This document shows, piece after piece, positions 42,756 through 52,321 of a DNA stretch of 64,000 nt (positions are counted from its first letter, which is position 1; the number at the start of each line of letters is the position of its first letter). The notes under the pieces are model-generated. The model was given only the letters and a program-made list of their open reading frames with translations. It was not told the origin of the DNA and did no database searches. The stretch is from contig JAPOYR010000013.1 in assembly GCA_026706485.1 (NCBI GenBank), positions 186,001-250,000 of the forward strand, given 5' to 3'. The stretch is from Chloroflexota bacterium. GTDB taxonomy: Bacteria > Chloroflexota > UBA11872. The position numbers and the translations under genes are program-made.

Positions 42756-43724
42756 CTAGCTCGTCTCCTCCGCCCCATCGCCGTCGGCAAGCGTGAGCCC
42801 GCGTTGGGACAGCCCGGCCCGAATCTCGTCAATGAGGCGAACGCCCATGCCGCGCAGCGCGAAGAGGTCGTCCTCGGTCATCGCCGCGACCTCCTCGATC
42901 GTCTCCACGCCATGCCGCTTCAGGCAGTTGACCGCCCGGTTTGAGAGCTTGAGATCTTCGAGCGGCTCACCGGGCGCCACGCCCTGGTCGGCCAGCAAGT
43001 CGATCGCCGGCCCGGCCGCCACTTCGTCGTCGCCAATCATGCCGAACGACTTGACGAGCTGCTGGGCGGCGGCGCGAAGCGCGTCGTGCGGCCCCGTCGT
43101 GCCGTCGGTCCACACCTGCAGCACCAGCCGGTCGTGCTCCGTGTCCTGCCCAACCTGGGCATGCTCCACGTGATATTCGACCTTGGTTACCGGCGTAAAC
43201 ACGCGATCGAGCGGAATGACGCCGATCGGCAGCGACTTGGCGCCTTCCGATGGCACGTATCCCACGCCCTGCTCGACGGTGAACTCGCAGCGCAGCAAAC
43301 CCTCGCTGGGCAGCTCGCACAGATAGTGGTCGGGATTCACGATCTCAACCCCGCTCGGCACCTCGATGTGACCGGCGGTGATGACGCCGGGTCCGGTGTG
43401 CTCCAGCATGCACAGCGAAGGCTCGCGGTTGAACGACCGCAGCCGCACGCGCTTGACGTTGAGCAGAAACTCGACGATGTCCTCGCGCATGAAGTCGAGC
43501 GTGCTGAACTCGTGTAAGGCGCCATCGATACGCGCCGTGGCGATTGCCGCGCCGGGCAGCGACGACAGCAACGCGCGTCGCAGCGGCGTGCCGAGAGTGT
43601 GGGCAAACCCAGGCCGCAACGGCTCAATGTGAAACAAGCCGTAGTCGTCGCCGAGCTCCTTCGGCTCGACGGCGATCGGATCGGGCTCAACCGGACTCGC
43701 GGCTTCCAACGATTCTAGTAACAC
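42756..43724 (-). CDS. rpoA: RNA polymerase alpha subunit
   Basis: Dimer scaffold for RNA polymerase assembly plus a C-terminal promoter/activator-binding domain. N-terminal domain: YGLFHIEPLRPGFAHTLG, LRRALLSSLPGAAI. C-terminal domain: LKLSNRAVNCLKRHGVETIEEV and GMGVRLIDEI. 322 aa with an acidic N-terminal extension of about 25 residues. The motif usually written TLGNxLRR reads TLGTPLRR here. 57 nt separate it from rpsD. Confidence 0.97.
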   Translation of the reverse strand: MLLESLEAASPVEPDPIAVEPKELGDDYGLFHIEPLRPGFAHTLGTPLRRALLSSLPGAAIATARIDGALHEFSTLDFMREDIVEFLLNVKRVRLRSFNREPSLCMLEHTGPGVITAGHIEVPSGVEIVNPDHYLCELPSEGLLRCEFTVEQGVGYVPSEGAKSLPIGVIPLDRVFTPVTKVEYHVEHAQVGQDTEHDRLVLQVWTDGTTGPHDALRAAAQQLVKSFGMIGDDEVAAGPAIDLLADQGVAPGEPLEDLKLSNRAVNCLKRHGVETIEEVAAMTEDDLFALRGMGVRLIDEIRAGLSQRGLTLADGDGAEETS

Positions 43725-43781
43725 AGGCGTCCTCTCGGATGCGGCTGGCGCACGTCATGCTTGCGCCTCCGCACGAAGTCC

Positions 43782-44414
43782 CTACCGGGAATAGAACTCA
43801 ACGATGAGCTGCTCGTTCACAGTGGCGTCAATGTGGTCGCGTTCAGGCAGCGCCGTCACCACGCCGCTGAATTCGTCAGGCGTCACGTGCACCCATTCCG
43901 GACGCCCCATGGCGTCGGCCCGGGTCAGCGCGCCGGCGATCGCCTCGATCCGGCGACTCTTCTCTCGCACCTGCAGGTTGTCACCGACCTTCAAGGTGGC
44001 CGACGGAATGGTGTGCTTGCGACCGTTCAGCACGATATGGCCGTGGTTGATCAGCTGGCGCGCCTGCGCCCGGCTGAGCGCGAATCCCATCCGGTACACC
44101 ACGTTGTCGACGCGCAGCTCCAACTCCTGCAGCAGGCGCTCGCCGCGCGATCCGGCCCCGCGGCCCGCGCGCTTGAAGTATCGGCGGAACTGTCGCTCCA
44201 GCACCCCGTAGAGGCGGCGGGCCTTCTGCTTCTCGCGCAGCTGCACCGCGAACTCGGTGGCCCGACGGCGCGAGAGCCCGCGCGCGCCGGGGCCGCCCCG
44301 ATCGCCGCGTCGCTCGATCGCACACTTCGGCGTGTGGCAGCGATCGCCTTTCAAGAAGAGCTTTTCGCCCTCGCGACGGCAGAGCCGACAGACGGGACCG
44401 GTGTAGCGTGCCAT
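43782..44414 (-). CDS. rpsD: 30S ribosomal protein S4 (zinc-binding form)
   Basis: Primary 16S-binding protein and autogenous regulator in some bacteria. The N-terminus retains four Cys (VCRLCRREG ... CHTPKC), the zinc-containing type. The S4 RNA-binding domain is RVDNVVYRMGFALSRAQARQ. 210 aa. Confidence 0.97.
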   Translation of the reverse strand: MARYTGPVCRLCRREGEKLFLKGDRCHTPKCAIERRGDRGGPGARGLSRRRATEFAVQLREKQKARRLYGVLERQFRRYFKRAGRGAGSRGERLLQELELRVDNVVYRMGFALSRAQARQLINHGHIVLNGRKHTIPSATLKVGDNLQVREKSRRIEAIAGALTRADAMGRPEWVHVTPDEFSGVVTALPERDHIDATVNEQLIVEFYSR

Positions 44415-44438
44415 GGGCGATAGTTCCTCGAATACGTC

Positions 44439-44828
44439 CTAGACGCGTCGGCGCTTCGGTGGGCGCGGACCGTTGTGGGGGATCGGCGTCACGTCGGAAA
44501 TGCTCGTGATGTTGAGGCCGGACCCTTGCAGCGCGCGGATCGCGGCATCACGCCCGGACCCCGGACCGCGAACGTAGACGTCGAGGTCGCGCATGCCCAT
44601 GTCCATGGCCTGCCGCGCCGCTTGATCGGCCGCCTGCTGCGCCGCGAAGGGCGTGCTCTTGCGAGACCCGCGGATGCCAACCGTACCCCCGCTCACGCTG
44701 GTCAGCGTCTCGCCCTGAAGATCGGTGATCGTGATGATCGTGTTGTTGAAGGTCGCGTGCACGTGCGCGGCGCCCTTGGGCACCGGCGTGCGGTCTCGGC
44801 GACGGGCGCGACTGGATCGTTCGGCCAT
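44439..44828 (-). CDS. rpsK: 30S ribosomal protein S11
   Basis: Platform protein of the 30S subunit. [30 protein letters not shown] and the ending [18 protein letters not shown] are diagnostic. 129 aa; 1 nt after rpsM. Confidence 0.97.
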   Translation of the reverse strand: MAERSSRARRRDRTPVPKGAAHVHATFNNTIITITDLQGETLTSVSGGTVGIRGSRKSTPFAAQQAADQAARQAMDMGMRDLDVYVRGPGSGRDAAIRALQGSGLNITSISDVTPIPHNGPRPPKRRRV

Positions 44829-44829
44829 G

Positions 44830-45213
44830 CTAGCCCCGCTTGATCACGCGCTTGCGGATACCCACCGCCCGGCGTGGCCCTTTGCGCGACCGGGCATTGG
44901 TCCGCGTGCGTTGGCCCCGCGCCGGTAGTCCGACGCGATGGCGAATGCCGCGATAGCACCCAATCTCGCGCAGGCGCGCGAGATTGGTTTGCACCTCGCG
45001 ACGCTTCTCGCCCTCCACGCGCAGGTGACGGTCGATCTGGTCGCGAATTCGGCCCAGGTCGTCGTTCGTCAGATCGATGACCCGCTTAGACCCGGTTACG
45101 CCCGCGTCCGCCAGAATTCGACGGCTGGACGTGCGCCCGATTCCGTAGATGTAGGTCAGCGCGATCTCAACGGGCTTCTCCCGTGGAATATCGACCCCGG
45201 CGATGCGTGCCAT
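44830..45213 (-). CDS. rpsM: 30S ribosomal protein S13
   Basis: Head protein touching P-site tRNA and forming a subunit bridge. [33 protein letters not shown] and [16 protein letters not shown]. 127 aa, 12 nt after rpmJ. Confidence 0.97.
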   Translation of the reverse strand: MARIAGVDIPREKPVEIALTYIYGIGRTSSRRILADAGVTGSKRVIDLTNDDLGRIRDQIDRHLRVEGEKRREVQTNLARLREIGCYRGIRHRVGLPARGQRTRTNARSRKGPRRAVGIRKRVIKRG

Positions 45214-45225
45214 GGCGCTACCCGC

Positions 45226-45339
45226 CTACCCTTGCCGCTGCTTGTGCTTGGGGTTCTCGCAGATCACGAGGACCCGGCCGCGCCGACGAATGATGCGGCA
45301 CTTGTCGCAACGCGGTTTCACGGATGCGCTGACTTTCAT
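45226..45339 (-). CDS. rpmJ: 50S ribosomal protein L36 (zinc-binding)
   Basis: 37-residue protein found by reading the gap between infA and rps[15 protein letters not shown], then [13 protein letters not shown]. The zinc ligands C11, C14, C27 and H32 are intact (C+ type). ATG 45339, stop 45228-45226. Position infA-rpmJ-rpsM is the classical alpha-operon order. Confidence 0.95.
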   Translation of the reverse strand: MKVSASVKPRCDKCRIIRRRGRVLVICENPKHKQRQG

Positions 45340-45348
45340 GCGACGCCC

Positions 45349-45678
45349 CTACTCGACCCGCTCGTTGCGCAGACGCCAGGTAATGCGTCCACGCGTCAGG
45401 TCATAGGGCGAAAGCTCCAGCTTCACACGGTCACCCACGCCCACGCGAATGAATCGCAGCCGCATGCGGCCGGACAGGTGGGCCAGGATCGCCGGCGGCT
45501 CGTCTTCATCCGAACCCGTGACCAGGCGCAGCGGCTTGCCGTTCGGCCCGATGGGTCGCACCAGGAACATCGTGTTGGGCAGCGTGTCGACCACCTCGCC
45601 CTCCACCTCGATCATGGGCGACTTGCTCTTGCCGTTGGAATCGGCCGTGCGGGCCTCGCGTGCCGATCGCTGGGCCAT
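45349..45678 (-). CDS. infA: Translation initiation factor IF-1 with insertion
   Basis: Binds the A site during initiation. Core matches: [49 protein letters not shown]. It is 109 aa instead of about 72: a basic N-terminal leader of about 20 residues, and roughly 16 extra residues ([19 protein letters not shown]) in the loop between strands 2 and 3. An internal ATG would remove the leader but not the loop. It overlaps map by one nt. Confidence 0.93.
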   Translation of the reverse strand: MAQRSAREARTADSNGKSKSPMIEVEGEVVDTLPNTMFLVRPIGPNGKPLRLVTGSDEDEPPAILAHLSGRMRLRFIRVGVGDRVKLELSPYDLTRGRITWRLRNERVE

Positions 45679-46466
45679 CAGGCGCCCGCCCGCTGCGTGA
45701 GCACGATCGGTCCCGTCGCCCCGACGACCATCGTGTGCTCGAAGTGCGCCGAGAGGCTGCCGTCGGCGCTGCGGGCGGTCCAGCCGTCGGCGTCAAAGCG
45801 CACGTCGGGACTGCCCACGTTCACCATGGGCTCGATGGCAAGCGCGGTGCCCGCCTCGAGCACGGCACCGGTGCCCGCGGTGCCGAAATTCGGCACTTGC
45901 GGCGGCTCGTGCATGGTCCTTCCGATTCCGTGTCCCACAAATCTCCTGACGACCGCGAACCCGGCGCTCTCAACGAGGCCCTGCACGGCCGCGCCGACAT
46001 CTCCGAGCCGATTTCCCGGTAGGGCGACGGCGACTGCCGCATATAGCGCGTTGCGCGTCACGGCGATCAGACGCTCCGCCTCGTCGTCGACTTCGCCGAC
46101 GGCAACGGTTACCGCCGAGTCGGAGTGCCATCCGTCGAGGATCACTCCACAATCGATGCCAATGATATCGCCTTCCTGCAGCGCATTTCCACTTGGGATT
46201 CCATGCACGATGACATCATTGGTGGAGGCGCAGATGCTGCCGGGAAAAGGCGCAATCCCGGGGGACCCGGCCGGCACGCCCAGGAACGACGGTGTGCCCC
46301 CGTTGTCGCGAATAAACTCGTCCGCCACCGTGTTCAGGTCATTCGTCGTGACGCCGGGCTCCACCGCCGCCTCGACCAAGGCCAACGCGCGCGCCAGTAA
46401 ACGGCCCGATGCCCGCATTCCCTCGATTTGCTCGGGCGTCTTCACCACCACTTTGCCCGCGTTCAT
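45678..46466 (-). CDS. map: Methionine aminopeptidase, type I
   Basis: Removes the initiator Met from nascent proteins. Metal ligands: two Asp in [15 protein letters not shown], His in [14 protein letters not shown], Glu in AIEPMVNVG and FEHTMVV. 262 aa. Overlaps adk by 4 nt and infA by 1 nt; the secY-adk-map-infA order is the usual spc-alpha junction. Confidence 0.96.
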   Translation of the reverse strand: MNAGKVVVKTPEQIEGMRASGRLLARALALVEAAVEPGVTTNDLNTVADEFIRDNGGTPSFLGVPAGSPGIAPFPGSICASTNDVIVHGIPSGNALQEGDIIGIDCGVILDGWHSDSAVTVAVGEVDDEAERLIAVTRNALYAAVAVALPGNRLGDVGAAVQGLVESAGFAVVRRFVGHGIGRTMHEPPQVPNFGTAGTGAVLEAGTALAIEPMVNVGSPDVRFDADGWTARSADGSLSAHFEHTMVVGATGPIVLTQRAGA

Positions 46467-47014
46467 GCGACAAGCGCCCCCAGCGCGTCGCCGATCCGCT
46501 GTGCCACGGTGTCGATGTCGGCGTCCCCATCCACGCGAGCCACGAGTCCGCGCTCCGTGTAGTACTGGATCAGCGGCGCCGTGGTGGTCTGGTAGACCTC
46601 CAGCCGATAGCGCGCCGTCGCGTAGTCGTCGTCGTCTCGGCCGCGACTCATCAGCCGACCGAGCGCGACCTCGTCGGGAAGATCCAGGACCAGCACCACG
46701 TGCAGGCCCGCCGAGTAGCTGGCGAGCACGCCGTCCAGCGCCTCCGCCTGCGCCAGCGTTCGGGGAAATCCATCGAAGCAGATTCCGGAATTTCTCTGTC
46801 CGGCCACCAGGTCCTCGACCAGCTGCATCACCAGATGGTCGGGCACGAGGCGGCCCGACTCGACGTAGTCCCGCACCTCCATCCCGACAGGCGCGCCCTC
46901 CGCGATCGCCTGGCGAAAGAGCCCGCCCGTCGACACGTGGGTGATCTGCAGCCGCTCAACCAGCATTTCGGCCTGGGTGCCCTTGCCGGCGCCCGGCGGC
47001 CCAAGGAAAACCAT
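46463..47014 (-). CDS. adk: Adenylate kinase (short-LID form)
   Basis: Interconverts ATP + AMP and 2 ADP. P-loop GPPGAGKGTQ at the extreme N-terminus, FDGFPRTLAQAEAL, RGRDDDDYATARYRL. The zinc/long LID insert is absent. ATG 47014 gives the standard MVFLGPPGAGKGT start (183 aa); TTG 47038, just after the secY stop, would add eight residues. Confidence 0.95.
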   Translation of the reverse strand: MVFLGPPGAGKGTQAEMLVERLQITHVSTGGLFRQAIAEGAPVGMEVRDYVESGRLVPDHLVMQLVEDLVAGQRNSGICFDGFPRTLAQAEALDGVLASYSAGLHVVLVLDLPDEVALGRLMSRGRDDDDYATARYRLEVYQTTTAPLIQYYTERGLVARVDGDADIDTVAQRIGDALGALVA

Positions 47015-47039
47015 GATCAATGGTGCGTGACTCGCCAAC

Positions 47040-48320
47040 CTACCGAATGAATCCTTCGTAGTTGCGCATCAAGAGTTGGGCCTCGAGCTGCCGCATGGTA
47101 TCGAGCACGACGCCGACCACGATCAGCAGGCCCGTGCTGCTGAGCGCCACGGCGTTGACGTTGGTCACCAGCTGCGCCAGAAAGGGCAGCACGGCGACGA
47201 ACCCAAGAAACAGCGACCCCGCCAGCGTCAGGCGATTCACGACGCGCATCAGGTACTGCTGCGTGGGACGGCCCGGGCGTATTCCCGGAATAAAGCCGCC
47301 ATTCTTCTGCAGGTTCTCCGCCAGGTTCTGCTGCTGAAAGATGACCAGCGTATAGAAGTAGGTGAAGGCGATCACCAGGAAGAACGTCGCCACCCAATAG
47401 ATGAAATTGCTGGGACTCATGGCATTCGCAATGCCGCTGGCCAGGCCCGCCAACCAGGTGATGTCGGTGCCCTCGAAGTAGCTGGCGATGGTGCCCGGCA
47501 GCAGCATGAAGGAGAACGCGAAGATCAGCGGGATCATGCCCGCCGAGTTCACCTTGAGGGGGATATGCGTGCTCTGGCCGCCGTACATGCGGTTGCCGCG
47601 CACGCGCTTCGCGTAGTGGACGGGGATTCGCCGCTGCGCCTCTTGCACAAACACGATCGCGCTGATCATCGCCAGGCCGATCACCACCACCGCCAGGAAT
47701 CCGCCGATGTTCTCGCCGGCGAACAGGGCCTGTCCCACGGCCTGCGGCGCCCCCGCCACGATGCCGGCGAAGATGATGATGGAGACGCCGTTGCCCACGC
47801 CGTTCTCCGTGATCAGCTCGCCGAGCCACAACAGGAACATCGACCCGGCGGCCATCACGATCAGCATGGCCACGATCTCGGGGGCTCCGAGGGACGGCGA
47901 GATCAAGTCGGCCTGCGAGCTGCGCAGCAGCGTGATCTGGCCAAAGCCCTGCAGCATGGCGAACGGAACCGTGGCGATTCGGGTGTACTGCGCGATTTTC
48001 TTGCGCCCGCTCTCGCCTTCCTTGGAAAGCTCCTGCAACCGCGGAATCAGCGGCGTGAGGACCTGGAACGCAATCATCGCGGTGACGTAGGGATAAACGC
48101 CCAGGGCCACGATGGAGAAGTTCTCGAGCGCGCCGCCCGAAAGCAGGTTCAGGAATCCGAGGAGCTGATTGCCTTCGAAGAACTCCTGCAGCCGATCCGT
48201 CGCCACCCCCGGCATGGGGATATGCGCCACGAGGCGAAATAGCACCAGGAGGCCAATCGTGAACAGGATCTTCCGGCGCACATCCGGCAATCGGAACGCG
48301 GTGATGGCGGTCTGGATCAC
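47040..48320 (-). CDS. secY: Protein translocase subunit SecY
   Basis: Central channel of the Sec translocon, ten transmembrane segments. HIPMPGV (plug region), ALGVYPYVTAMIA, GVGNGVSIIIFAGI, and the ribosome-binding loops around GGQSTHIPLKVNSAGMIP and IPGIRPGRPT. 426 aa. Overlaps rplO by 4 nt. Confidence 0.97.
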   Translation of the reverse strand: MIQTAITAFRLPDVRRKILFTIGLLVLFRLVAHIPMPGVATDRLQEFFEGNQLLGFLNLLSGGALENFSIVALGVYPYVTAMIAFQVLTPLIPRLQELSKEGESGRKKIAQYTRIATVPFAMLQGFGQITLLRSSQADLISPSLGAPEIVAMLIVMAAGSMFLLWLGELITENGVGNGVSIIIFAGIVAGAPQAVGQALFAGENIGGFLAVVVIGLAMISAIVFVQEAQRRIPVHYAKRVRGNRMYGGQSTHIPLKVNSAGMIPLIFAFSFMLLPGTIASYFEGTDITWLAGLASGIANAMSPSNFIYWVATFFLVIAFTYFYTLVIFQQQNLAENLQKNGGFIPGIRPGRPTQQYLMRVVNRLTLAGSLFLGFVAVLPFLAQLVTNVNAVALSSTGLLIVVGVVLDTMRQLEAQLLMRNYEGFIR

Positions 48321-48763
48321 GCAGGAATTTCCTCGGCGGTGCCGCCGGCCTCCTCGATCTTCTTCTTGGCCGCAGCCGAAAACTTGGGTGCGCGAATCGT
48401 CAGCGCGTGCGGCAAGTCGCCGCCCGCCAGGATCTTGAACAGGCCATCGTCGATGATGCCGCGGGCGCGCAGCTCATCCGCCCCCACCACGGCCCCCTCA
48501 TCGAACTGAGCCAGGCGGCCCAGATTCACCGGCTGGTAGTCGGTTCGAAATCGGTCGTTGGTGAAGCCACGGCGAGCGGGAAAGCGCCGGAGGAGCGGCG
48601 TTTGGCCGCCCTCGAATCCCGGCGTCGGCCCCGGCCCGCTTCGCGCGCCCTGGCCGAGCATGCCTCGACCGGACGTCTTGCCGCGGCCGCTGCCTTCGCC
48701 GCGACCGACGCGACGGCGGCGCCGTCGCCGGCGTGGCGTTCGAACGAGCTCATGCGGTTTCAC
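48317..48763 (-). CDS. rplO: 50S ribosomal protein L15
   Basis: Late assembly protein of the large subunit. GRGEGSGRGKTSGRGMLGQG, FEGGQTPLLRRFPARRGF and NLGRLAQFDEG are the family blocks. GTG 48763 lies seven nt after the rpmD stop; 148 aa. Confidence 0.95.
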   Translation of the reverse strand: MKPHELVRTPRRRRRRRRVGRGEGSGRGKTSGRGMLGQGARSGPGPTPGFEGGQTPLLRRFPARRGFTNDRFRTDYQPVNLGRLAQFDEGAVVGADELRARGIIDDGLFKILAGGDLPHALTIRAPKFSAAAKKKIEEAGGTAEEIPA

Positions 48764-48770
48764 GATGTGC

Positions 48771-48965
48771 TTACTCCGCGGCCTCGCGGCGGCATTCGAC
48801 GAGGTGCCCCACCACCACGAGCATGCCGTCGATCGCCGCCGACTGCTCGTGCTCGGCGGTCTTGCCAATCCGTCCCAAGCCCAGCGCGCGCAACGTCTCC
48901 TGCTGACGGCGCGTGGTGCCGATCGAACTCCGCACCTGACGCAAATGCAGCTTCGCGCTAGCCAT
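48771..48965 (-). CDS. rpmD: 50S ribosomal protein L30
   Basis: 64-residue protein: [21 protein letters not shown] and [22 protein letters not shown] match L30. ATG 48965 overlaps the rpsE stop by 8 nt. Present in its usual place between rpsE and rplO; the C-terminus is slightly longer than normal. Confidence 0.92.
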   Translation of the reverse strand: MASAKLHLRQVRSSIGTTRRQQETLRALGLGRIGKTAEHEQSAAIDGMLVVVGHLVECRREAAE

Positions 48966-49500
48966 CGTCGCCCGAGTCAACCGCGGCCAGCCGCAACGCC
49001 CGCTGCTCGCTCGGGTCGCTCAGCGCCTGCAGGGCTTCAACGGTGGCCTGTACGACGTTGATGGCGTTTGACGAGCCGATGATCTTCGTGAGCACGTTTC
49101 GCACGCCGGCCAGCTCCAGCACGGCGCGCACGGCGCCACCGGCGATCACGCCCGTCCCCGAGCCCGCGGGACGCAGGATGACCTTGGACGCGCGAAAGCT
49201 TGCTTCCACGTAGTGCGGGATGGAGCCATCCTCGGTGAGCGGCACGTCGAACATGGCGCGGCGCGCTCGTTCCTGGCCCTTCTGAATGGCGTCCGCCACC
49301 TCGCGGGCGCGGCCGACGCTGACGCCGACGCGACCGTTGCGATCGCCCACCACCACGATGGCGTTGAAGCCGAATCGCCGCCCGCCGCGAACGACCTTCG
49401 ATACGCGCTTGATCCGCACCACGCGATCTTCGAATCGCTGGCGCTCGCCGTCGGCGTCCAGAAAGCCGGCCTGTCGTCGTCCCCGACCATCGAATTGCAC
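48958..49500 (-). CDS. rpsE: 30S ribosomal protein S5
   Basis: Decoding-fidelity protein near the mRNA entry. [52 protein letters not shown] and [16 protein letters not shown]. 180 aa. Two nt after rplR. Confidence 0.97.
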   Translation of the reverse strand: MQFDGRGRRQAGFLDADGERQRFEDRVVRIKRVSKVVRGGRRFGFNAIVVVGDRNGRVGVSVGRAREVADAIQKGQERARRAMFDVPLTEDGSIPHYVEASFRASKVILRPAGSGTGVIAGGAVRAVLELAGVRNVLTKIIGSSNAINVVQATVEALQALSDPSEQRALRLAAVDSGDDG

Positions 49501-49502
49501 GA

Positions 49503-49856
49503 TTAGAACTCCAACCCATCGGCGCGCGCCGCGTCCGCCACGGCCTTCACGCGGCCGGCGTAGGCAAACCCGCCGCGATCGAATACCACCCGCGACACCT
49601 TCAGCGCCTTGGCGCGCTCGGCGATGGCGCGACCCACGCCGCTCGCCTGCTCCCGCCGCGATCCGTCAGCCGCGTCGGACTCAAGCGTCGAGGCGGCGGC
49701 AAGCGTGACACCGCGGGCGTCGTCGATCACCTGGGCGTAGGTGTGCTTCAAGCTGCGAAATACGGCCAGGCGCGGACGCTCCGCCGTGCCGCGAACCCGG
49801 GCCCGCAGGCGTTGATGGCGCCGCAACCGGCTGGCGCGCCGTGAGTGCGTCGCCAT
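49503..49856 (-). CDS. rplR: 50S ribosomal protein L18
   Basis: 5S rRNA-binding protein. [40 protein letters not shown] and [19 protein letters not shown]. 117 aa. Shares a base with the rplF stop. Confidence 0.97.
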   Translation of the reverse strand: MATHSRRASRLRRHQRLRARVRGTAERPRLAVFRSLKHTYAQVIDDARGVTLAAASTLESDAADGSRREQASGVGRAIAERAKALKVSRVVFDRGGFAYAGRVKAVADAARADGLEF

Positions 49857-50410
49857 CAGGCCGTCGCCAATCCGGCAGCGGTCTTGCCGGGCTTCTGCCT
49901 GACGTACTCGCCGGCATAGCGGACGCCTTTGCCTTTGTAGGGATCGGCCGGGCGCATCGCCCGAATCTCCGCGGCAATCTGGCCCACGGCCTCCTTGTCG
50001 ATCCCCTCGACCACGATGCGCGTCGGATCCGGCACCTGAATGTCCACGCCCTCCGGGGGCTTGATCACTTGCGGATGCGAGAACCCCAACTGCAAATCGA
50101 GTGCGCGGCCTTGAAGCGAGGCGCGATATCCAGTGCCTTGAATCTCGAGGCGCTTCTGAAAGCCTTCGGTGACGCCGGTCACCATGTTGGCGAGCAGCTG
50201 GCGCGTCAAGCCGTGCAGCGCCCGCTGCTTGCGCTCGTCGTTCGGTCGCGTCACCTGCACCAGGCCGTCGGCCGCGGTGATGGTCATGGACGCCGGCAGC
50301 GCACGCGCCAGCGAGCCCTTCGGCCCCTTGACTTCAACCGCATTGCCGTCGCCGACGTTGACCGTGACCCCGGCGGGGATTGGGACGGGAAGCTGGCCGA
50401 TGCGTGACAT
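49856..50410 (-). CDS. rplF: 50S ribosomal protein L6
   Basis: Two-domain protein near the factor-binding site. [26 protein letters not shown], and [17 protein letters not shown] near the C-terminus. 184 aa. Confidence 0.97.
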   Translation of the reverse strand: MSRIGQLPVPIPAGVTVNVGDGNAVEVKGPKGSLARALPASMTITAADGLVQVTRPNDERKQRALHGLTRQLLANMVTGVTEGFQKRLEIQGTGYRASLQGRALDLQLGFSHPQVIKPPEGVDIQVPDPTRIVVEGIDKEAVGQIAAEIRAMRPADPYKGKGVRYAGEYVRQKPGKTAAGLATA

Positions 50411-50418
50411 GACGTTGG

Positions 50419-50811
50419 CTACCAGACGAAGGCGAGCACTTCGCCGCCGAGTCGGCGCCGTCGCGCCTCGCTGCCGGTCATCAATCCGCTGGACGTCGAA
50501 ACCAAGGCCACGCCGATGCCGCCCATCACGCGCGGGATTTCGCGGGCGCGGGTGTAGACGCGCAGGCCCGGGCGGCTCACGCGCTTCGAGCCTCGCAGCA
50601 GCGGCTCGTCGTTTGCGTCGTACCGCAGGTCGATTTCAATTGACGCCCGCGGCGATTCCTCGACCACGGAAAACCCGGCGATAAAGCCCTCATCGCGCAG
50701 CAATTTCGCGATGCCTTCCTTGAGCCCCGAATGCGGCACCCGCACTTTGCGGTGGCGCGCCGTCACGGCGTTGCGCATCCGCGTCAGCATGTCGGCAATG
50801 GGATCAGTCAT
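50419..50811 (-). CDS. rpsH: 30S ribosomal protein S8
   Basis: Central-domain 16S-binding protein; in E. coli it regulates the spc operon. MTDPIADMLTRMRNAV, PRVMGGIGVALVSTSSGLMT and the family ending LGGEVLAFVW. 130 aa. Confidence 0.97.
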   Translation of the reverse strand: MTDPIADMLTRMRNAVTARHRKVRVPHSGLKEGIAKLLRDEGFIAGFSVVEESPRASIEIDLRYDANDEPLLRGSKRVSRPGLRVYTRAREIPRVMGGIGVALVSTSSGLMTGSEARRRRLGGEVLAFVW

Positions 50812-50817
50812 CGCGTC

Positions 50818-51057
50818 CTACCAGCTCGACTTCGTCACGCCGGGAATCTCGCCCTGCGCCGCCAGGGTGCGAAAACAGATTCGACAGAGGTCGAACCGCC
50901 GCATGTAGGCCCGCGGTCGGCCGCACAGGACGCAACGATTGCGGTAGCGCACCTTGTAGCGAAGCTTGCGGCCGCGCAGCGAACGCTCGTCGAAGTTCGG
51001 CGAATTGAACGCGTTGCGCTCCCGCTCCCATTTCACGATTTTGCACTTCTTGGCCAT
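50818..51057 (-). CDS. rpsN: 30S ribosomal protein S14 (zinc motif, long form)
   Basis: Head protein of the 30S. Zinc-type Cys pairs in [11 protein letters not shown] and DLCRICF, ending [14 protein letters not shown]. At 79 aa it is longer than the 61-residue zinc form but shorter than the 101-residue Cys-less form, an intermediate architecture. Six nt before rpsH. Confidence 0.94.
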   Translation of the reverse strand: MAKKCKIVKWERERNAFNSPNFDERSLRGRKLRYKVRYRNRCVLCGRPRAYMRRFDLCRICFRTLAAQGEIPGVTKSSW

Positions 51058-51065
51058 GCAGACTC

Positions 51066-51617
51066 CTAGATGGCTTCTTCGCGTTCGAACGGCAAACCGA
51101 TGGCCTCCAGCAACCGCCGCGCGTGCGCATCGGTTTGCGCGCTGGTGACCAGGGTGACCTCCAGACCGCGAATCTGGTCGATCGAGTCGTAGTCGATCTC
51201 GGGGAAGACCAGCTGCTCGGGCAGGCCGATCGAGTAGTTGCCGCGCCCATCGAAAGCGCGCAGCGACAGGCCGCGAAAGTCGCGCAGCCGCGGCAGCGCC
51301 AGGTTGATCAACCGGTCCAGGAACTCATACATCCGCCGGCCGCGCAGCGTGGTTTTCACGCCCACGCGCTGGCCCGCGCGCAGCCGAAAGGCCGCCACGC
51401 TCCGCCGCGCCCGCGTCACGATGGGTCGCTGGCCCGTGGCCGCGGCGATATCGCGCACCGTGTGGTCCACGATCGCGTCGTTGCTCAGCGCCGCGCCGAT
51501 GCCGACATTCACCACGACCTTCTCCAGCCGCGGCACCTCGTGGAGGTTGCCGAGCCCAAGGTCCCGTTGCAATTCGGGGCGAATCGACTCTCGATATCGG
51601 TCAAGCAAGCGTGCCAT
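51066..51617 (-). CDS. rplE: 50S ribosomal protein L5
   Basis: 5S rRNA-binding protein contacting P-site t[55 protein letters not shown] 51617 shares a base with the rplX stop; 183 aa. Confidence 0.97.
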   Translation of the reverse strand: MARLLDRYRESIRPELQRDLGLGNLHEVPRLEKVVVNVGIGAALSNDAIVDHTVRDIAAATGQRPIVTRARRSVAAFRLRAGQRVGVKTTLRGRRMYEFLDRLINLALPRLRDFRGLSLRAFDGRGNYSIGLPEQLVFPEIDYDSIDQIRGLEVTLVTSAQTDAHARRLLEAIGLPFEREEAI

Positions 51618-51949
51618 CACTCGTCCAGTGGTTCGTTGCAGCTCTTGCAGTGGCGGATTCGCGCCCCGCGACGGCCCACACGAATTCCAATCCGGGAACG
51701 CGTGTCGCAATGCTGGCACACCAGCATGACGTTCGAGGCGTCGAGCGGGGCGTTGAACTCAATGATACCGGCCCGCTGCCCAATGGCACGCGGCTTGGTG
51801 TGCCGCTTCCGCACATTAATGGCTTCGACCACGAGCTGACCCGTCTCCGGCACGACGCGTTCGACGACGCCCTGGCGGCCCTTGTCACGCCCGGAGAGCA
51901 CCTCGACGGTGTCACCCTTGCGGAGCCGAAATCGGTGCGTGCCGGCCAT
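51617..51949 (-). CDS. rplX: 50S ribosomal protein L24 with Cys4 tail
   Basis: Assembly initiator at the exit tunnel. KGDTVEVLSGRDKGRQG (KOW) and NVRKRHTKP are typical. The C-terminal part carries VCQHCDTR and HCKSC, a possible zinc ribbon seen in some bacterial L24. 110 aa. Confidence 0.96.
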   Translation of the reverse strand: MAGTHRFRLRKGDTVEVLSGRDKGRQGVVERVVPETGQLVVEAINVRKRHTKPRAIGQRAGIIEFNAPLDASNVMLVCQHCDTRSRIGIRVGRRGARIRHCKSCNEPLDE

Positions 51950-51951
51950 GC

Positions 51952-52317
51952 TCAGAGCACCTCGGGCGCCAGCGACACGATGCGCATGAAGCGCCGTTCG
52001 CGCAGCTCGCGCGCCACCGGGCCGAAAATGCGTGTGCCGCGCGGCGCCGTACCGTCCAGGACGACGGCCGCGTTATCGTCGAATCGAATTCGCGATCCGT
52101 CGACGCGTCGGTATTCCTTCGCCACGCGCACGACCACCGCCTGCACCACGCTGCCCTTCGGCACGGGGCTGTTGGGCGCGGCCTGCTTGACGCTGGCCAC
52201 CACGATGTCGCCCACGCCGGCGTACTTGCGGCCGGAACCGCCGAGCACGCGGATGCACATGATCTCGCGCGCACCGCTGTTGTCGGCGACCTTGAGTCGG
52301 CTCTGTTGCTGAACCAT
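51952..52317 (-). CDS. rplN: 50S ribosomal protein L14
   Basis: Subunit-interface protein. [35 protein letters not shown], and [24 protein letters not shown]-type ending. 121 aa from ATG 52317; four nt after rpsQ. Confidence 0.97.
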   Translation of the reverse strand: MVQQQSRLKVADNSGAREIMCIRVLGGSGRKYAGVGDIVVASVKQAAPNSPVPKGSVVQAVVVRVAKEYRRVDGSRIRFDDNAAVVLDGTAPRGTRIFGPVARELRERRFMRIVSLAPEVL

Positions 52318-52321
52318 GGCG

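Noticed and set aside
46208-46222. ATGACATCATT in map as a dif-like half-site
   Set aside because: It differs at two positions from the motif and encodes the conserved NDVIVHG active-site strand with normal codons.
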